Origin: Albibacterium bauzanense
GTDB lineage: Bacteria; Bacteroidota; Bacteroidia; Sphingobacteriales; Sphingobacteriaceae
Reading direction: 5' to 3'
Assembly: GCF_004339765.1 (NCBI RefSeq)
Contig: NZ_SMGO01000002.1
Location: 558,001 to 622,000 of the forward strand
DNA length: 64,000 nucleotides
Of the stretch, positions 61,566 through 64,000 are shown piece after piece. How positions within the stretch are numbered: position 1 is the stretch's first letter; each line of letters begins with the position of its first letter. A model generated the notes under the pieces. The model was not told the DNA's origin and made no database searches. It worked only from the letters and a program-made list of their open reading frames with translations. Both the position numbers and the translations under genes were made by a program.

Positions 61566-61573
61566 CAAAGATA
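61566..61573 (-). promoter_or_regulatory. -7 promoter element of glyA
   Basis: Minus strand TATCTTTG matches TAnnTTTG, 28 bases before the start codon. Confidence 0.55.
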
Positions 61574-61658
61574 TTAAAAATGAATGTTTTAATCAGGATA
61601 ATAATGCACAAATTGTATACATATTATACAAATTGATTACAGATAATATTGTTTACAC

Positions 61659-62411
61659 CTAGGCGGTTGGGGTATATCTTTCAATACGGAAATTGTTATA
61701 GCCGCTAAGAACTTGAATGTTGATGAGCTGTTGCTGCAGCATTTCTAAGATTGCCAGGAAATTATAAACGAACTGCACCTTATCTTTCGAATGTTTCAGG
61801 ATGGTTTGAAAGTCTAGCTGCTCATTCACTTCCAATAAGGAAGCTATTATCTTTCTTTGTTCTTCAATGGTATAAGGGTACTGTTCAATTCGATGTTTAA
61901 CTTCCTGTGTGCGGTTAGTATGATTTTTTATGGCCCGGTCATAAACCTGCATGAGTTTATAAAGGTCAAAAGACTCAAGCTCTTCGTTATATTCATTGCT
62001 TTGTGCAGCCAGATTTAGATCGTATGCAATATTTCTGCGTTTTTCGAGCATGCTACGATCTGCTTCTAGCAAGCGCAAATCTTCACAAACAACTTTGAAC
62101 TGTTTATAAGCAATTAGTTTTTGTATCAGATCTTCTTTTAGGTCTATTTCACTTTCTTCATCATCCAAACGAATACTTGGGAGGAGAGATTTAGCTTTGA
62201 TTCGCATTAATGTGGCCGCAACAAAAATAAACTCGCTTGCTATTTCCATATTCAGTGCTGCCATTTGTTGAATATAGAGCAAGAAATCCTGGGTTATTTT
62301 GGCAATCGGGACATCCATAATATCCAATTCATCTCGTTCAATAAAGAATAGTAGTAAGTCAAAAGGACCTTCAAATTGCGGTAGATTTATTTCGAAATTG
62401 CTAGTACTCAT
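61659..62411 (-). CDS. scpA: Segregation and condensation protein A
   Basis: A 250-residue kleisin that links the SMC heads to ScpB in the chromosome-condensing complex. The N-terminal helix-turn-helix binding the SMC neck is visible (FEINLPQFEGPFDLLLFFIE then DELDIMDVPIAKITQDFL), along with the family stretch EFIFVAATLMRIKAKSLLP. The C-terminal winged helix is at ~190-250. No scpB lies beside it. It is divergent from the dehydrogenase-like gene at 62509. Confidence 0.95.
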   Translation of the reverse strand: MSTSNFEINLPQFEGPFDLLLFFIERDELDIMDVPIAKITQDFLLYIQQMAALNMEIASEFIFVAATLMRIKAKSLLPSIRLDDEESEIDLKEDLIQKLIAYKQFKVVCEDLRLLEADRSMLEKRRNIAYDLNLAAQSNEYNEELESFDLYKLMQVYDRAIKNHTNRTQEVKHRIEQYPYTIEEQRKIIASLLEVNEQLDFQTILKHSKDKVQFVYNFLAILEMLQQQLINIQVLSGYNNFRIERYTPTA

Positions 62412-62508
62412 GAACCCCGGGAGATTGCTTTTTTACAAAAGTATTGAAAACTCTACAAGTTATTTATTAATTTGGAACCTTCGTAATTTAATTATAATCA
62501 TTTGAATC

Positions 62509-64000
62509 ATGTTCAAAATCCAACTTATATTACTTTATGCTTTTTTTACTTTTTTCAGTTTTTGGTTAAATCTGGAACGTCCTAATGTTTCTGATGGGTT
62601 GAAAGTACAAAGCGACGATACCTTAAAAGGTGTTACCTGGCCTGATGAATTTACTCTTACCAAATTTTCAGGGCCTGATCTTACACCTAGTCCTGCTTGT
62701 TTAGCAGTAGCAGCCACCGGAGAGGTGTTTGTTGGTGTCGATAAAATTGGATCATTGGGTAAGACACCAGGGAATGGAAGCATTATTAAGCTTGTTGATA
62801 GTAATAATGATGGAAAGCTAGATACCCATACTGAGTTTGTAAAGGTTAATAATCCGCGTGGTATTATTGCAATGGGCGATCAGGTATTTGTTCTTCATGC
62901 TGTCTTTTCTGAAGAGACGGGAAAGGCTTCCGGTATGGATTTGGTAGTTTTTGAAGATAAGGATCATGATGGAGTGGCTGATGGGCCGTCGAAGCCATTG
63001 ATTCAAAATATCAGTTCTCCTAAGTTTATATCAGACCGAGGTGTTGACCATGCAACGAATGGCATTAGAATGGGTATTGATGGTTGGATTTACATTGCTG
63101 TCGGAGATTTTGGCTTCTATAATGCAGTTGACCAAGCGGGTACTAAATTGACCATGCACGGTGGTGGTATTGTACGTGTCAGGCCTAATGGAACAGAGAT
63201 GGAGATTTACACCCATGGTACGCGTAATATTTATGACGTGGCTATTGACCCCTACATGAATATTTTTACGCGTGATAATACCAACGATGGTGGAGGCTGG
63301 AACATTCGTTTTAGCCATCAGATCCAGTCGGGAGAATACGGCTATCCCCTTTTGTTTAAGAACTTTACAGAAGAGATCATTCCTGCTTTAGTTGACCTGG
63401 GTGGTGGATCAGGAACGGGTTCTTTGTTTATGGATGAACCTACCTGGCCAGCAAAATACAACCATGTGCCGATGATGGCTGATTGGGGAAATAGCAAGCT
63501 TTATATTCATCGGGTTACTCCGGATGGTGCAAGTTTTACACAAGAGGAGGAAGAATTTATAAAGCTTCCGCAAATTACGGATTTGGATGTTGATGGTTCG
63601 GGCCGTTTGTATCTTTCTGCCTGGGATGGTGCTGGTTACTCAGGAAGCCCGGATAAAGGCTATGTTGTGCGTGTGGTACCTAAAAATTGGAAATACAGTG
63701 CTTTTCCTGATATTAAAAAAGCATCGGTAAAGGAGCTGGCAACTTTATTACAATCAACAAGCAGCGTTGCTCGTTTGAGTGCTCAACAAGAATTGCTAAA
63801 ACGTTCGGCTAAAGATGCAATGAAGGTTTCATGGGCTATGGCAGCTGATAAAAAATTGCCATTATATAGTCGTGTGGCTGGTATTTTTACTTATGCACAA
63901 GCGGCAGGCGAGAGTGGAACAAATAATTTGCTTAAACTGGTGTCTGATAGTGATGTAAAAGAATTCGCATTACGCGCTCTTGCTGATCGCAAAACTGCTA
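62509..64000 (+). CDS. PQQ-dehydrogenase-like secreted beta-propeller protein with HEAT-type region, 3' end outside window
   Basis: An open frame of 497 codons from ATG at 62509 runs off the window end. Residues ~1-20 are a signal/anchor (MFKIQLILLYAFFTFFSFWL). Residues ~45-410 look like the six-bladed soluble quinoprotein-glucose-dehydrogenase-like propeller used in the membrane-bound dehydrogenase domain proteins (VWDNTNDGGGWN-like NTNDGGGWNIRF, YTHGTRNIYDVAIDPYMNIF, LDVDGSGRLYLSAWDGAGYS). The final ~80 residues start a helical HEAT-like region. Full-length relatives often end in a c-type cytochrome domain, which would be outside the window. Substrate unknown. Confidence 0.82.
   Translation, partial: MFKIQLILLYAFFTFFSFWLNLERPNVSDGLKVQSDDTLKGVTWPDEFTLTKFSGPDLTPSPACLAVAATGEVFVGVDKIGSLGKTPGNGSIIKLVDSNNDGKLDTHTEFVKVNNPRGIIAMGDQVFVLHAVFSEETGKASGMDLVVFEDKDHDGVADGPSKPLIQNISSPKFISDRGVDHATNGIRMGIDGWIYIAVGDFGFYNAVDQAGTKLTMHGGGIVRVRPNGTEMEIYTHGTRNIYDVAIDPYMNIFTRDNTNDGGGWNIRFSHQIQSGEYGYPLLFKNFTEEIIPALVDLGGGSGTGSLFMDEPTWPAKYNHVPMMADWGNSKLYIHRVTPDGASFTQEEEEFIKLPQITDLDVDGSGRLYLSAWDGAGYSGSPDKGYVVRVVPKNWKYSAFPDIKKASVKELATLLQSTSSVARLSAQQELLKRSAKDAMKVSWAMAADKKLPLYSRVAGIFTYAQAAGESGTNNLLKLVSDSDVKEFALRALADRKTA

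Overview
The window is a chromosomal segment of an AT-rich member of the Bacteroidota, most likely the order Sphingobacteriales (Pedobacter/Solitalea-like; the genus is my inference). Evidence: several promoters match the Bacteroidota -7 element TAnnTTTG; start codons mostly lack Shine-Dalgarno sequences; exported proteins include a TonB receptor with a carboxypeptidase-regulatory-like N-terminus, a DUF983 protein, a CytoC_RC-type cytochrome, LytS/LytTR regulation and a three-gene proton-translocating transhydrogenase. There is no CRISPR array, no intact mobile element and no rRNA. Two tRNA genes are present, Arg(CCT) and Glu(TTC).

Layout. 1-6 kb: yicC-gmk-nadD housekeeping run, a flavoprotein with damaged FAD motifs, an RsmI-like methylase, and a peroxiredoxin-thioredoxin-DUF6952 operon. 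6-9.3 kb: an ECF sigma factor with a small partner behind a large inverted repeat, an NTF2-like protein, a Nudix-type regulator and a small cytochrome. 9.4-16 kb: a TolC/HlyD/ABC efflux operon facing a LytS-LytTR two-component pair. 16-18.5 kb: a second Nudix-type regulator divergent from a carboxylesterase, with a perfect 7-3-7 palindrome between them. 18.5-25 kb: a structured gene-free stretch, then a GntR regulator and a sugar operon (fused aldolase/dehydrogenase, FGGY kinase, lactate dehydrogenase) resembling the lower L-rhamnose pathway.

25-34.4 kb: an Omp85-like barrel, YceI, SbcCD nuclease and pntB/pntAB/pntAA. 34.7-37.6 kb: tRNA-Glu followed by a gene-poor, accessory-looking patch with a tandem 12-mer, a perfect 46-bp palindrome, a membrane-anchored hypothetical protein and an SDR. 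37.6-41.5 kb: a P2-type cation ATPase, a barrel-like protein and a lipoprotein phosphoesterase. 41.7-48.4 kb: a BlaI/BlaR-like pair whose sensor half carries 57-residue tandem repeats, followed by secreted proteins of unknown role and an amino-acid permease.

48.5-55.4 kb: DedA, then a copper-type cluster (TonB receptor, DUF983, HMA-AraC regulator, CPC-type ATPase, HMA chaperone). 55.4-64 kb: a triple-domain YdhG/YdeI-like protein, a two-esterase operon, an LpxH-like hydrolase, glyA, scpA, and the first 497 codons of a secreted PQQ-dehydrogenase-like beta-propeller protein cut by the window edge.

I found no clear-cut new defence or mobile system. The best leads are regulatory and architectural: paralogous Nudix repressors with palindromic operators, the BlaR-like sensor with tandem repeats, the HMA-AraC copper cluster, the large inverted repeat in front of the sigma factor, the structured 549-nt gap, and the palindrome-bearing patch beside tRNA-Glu.
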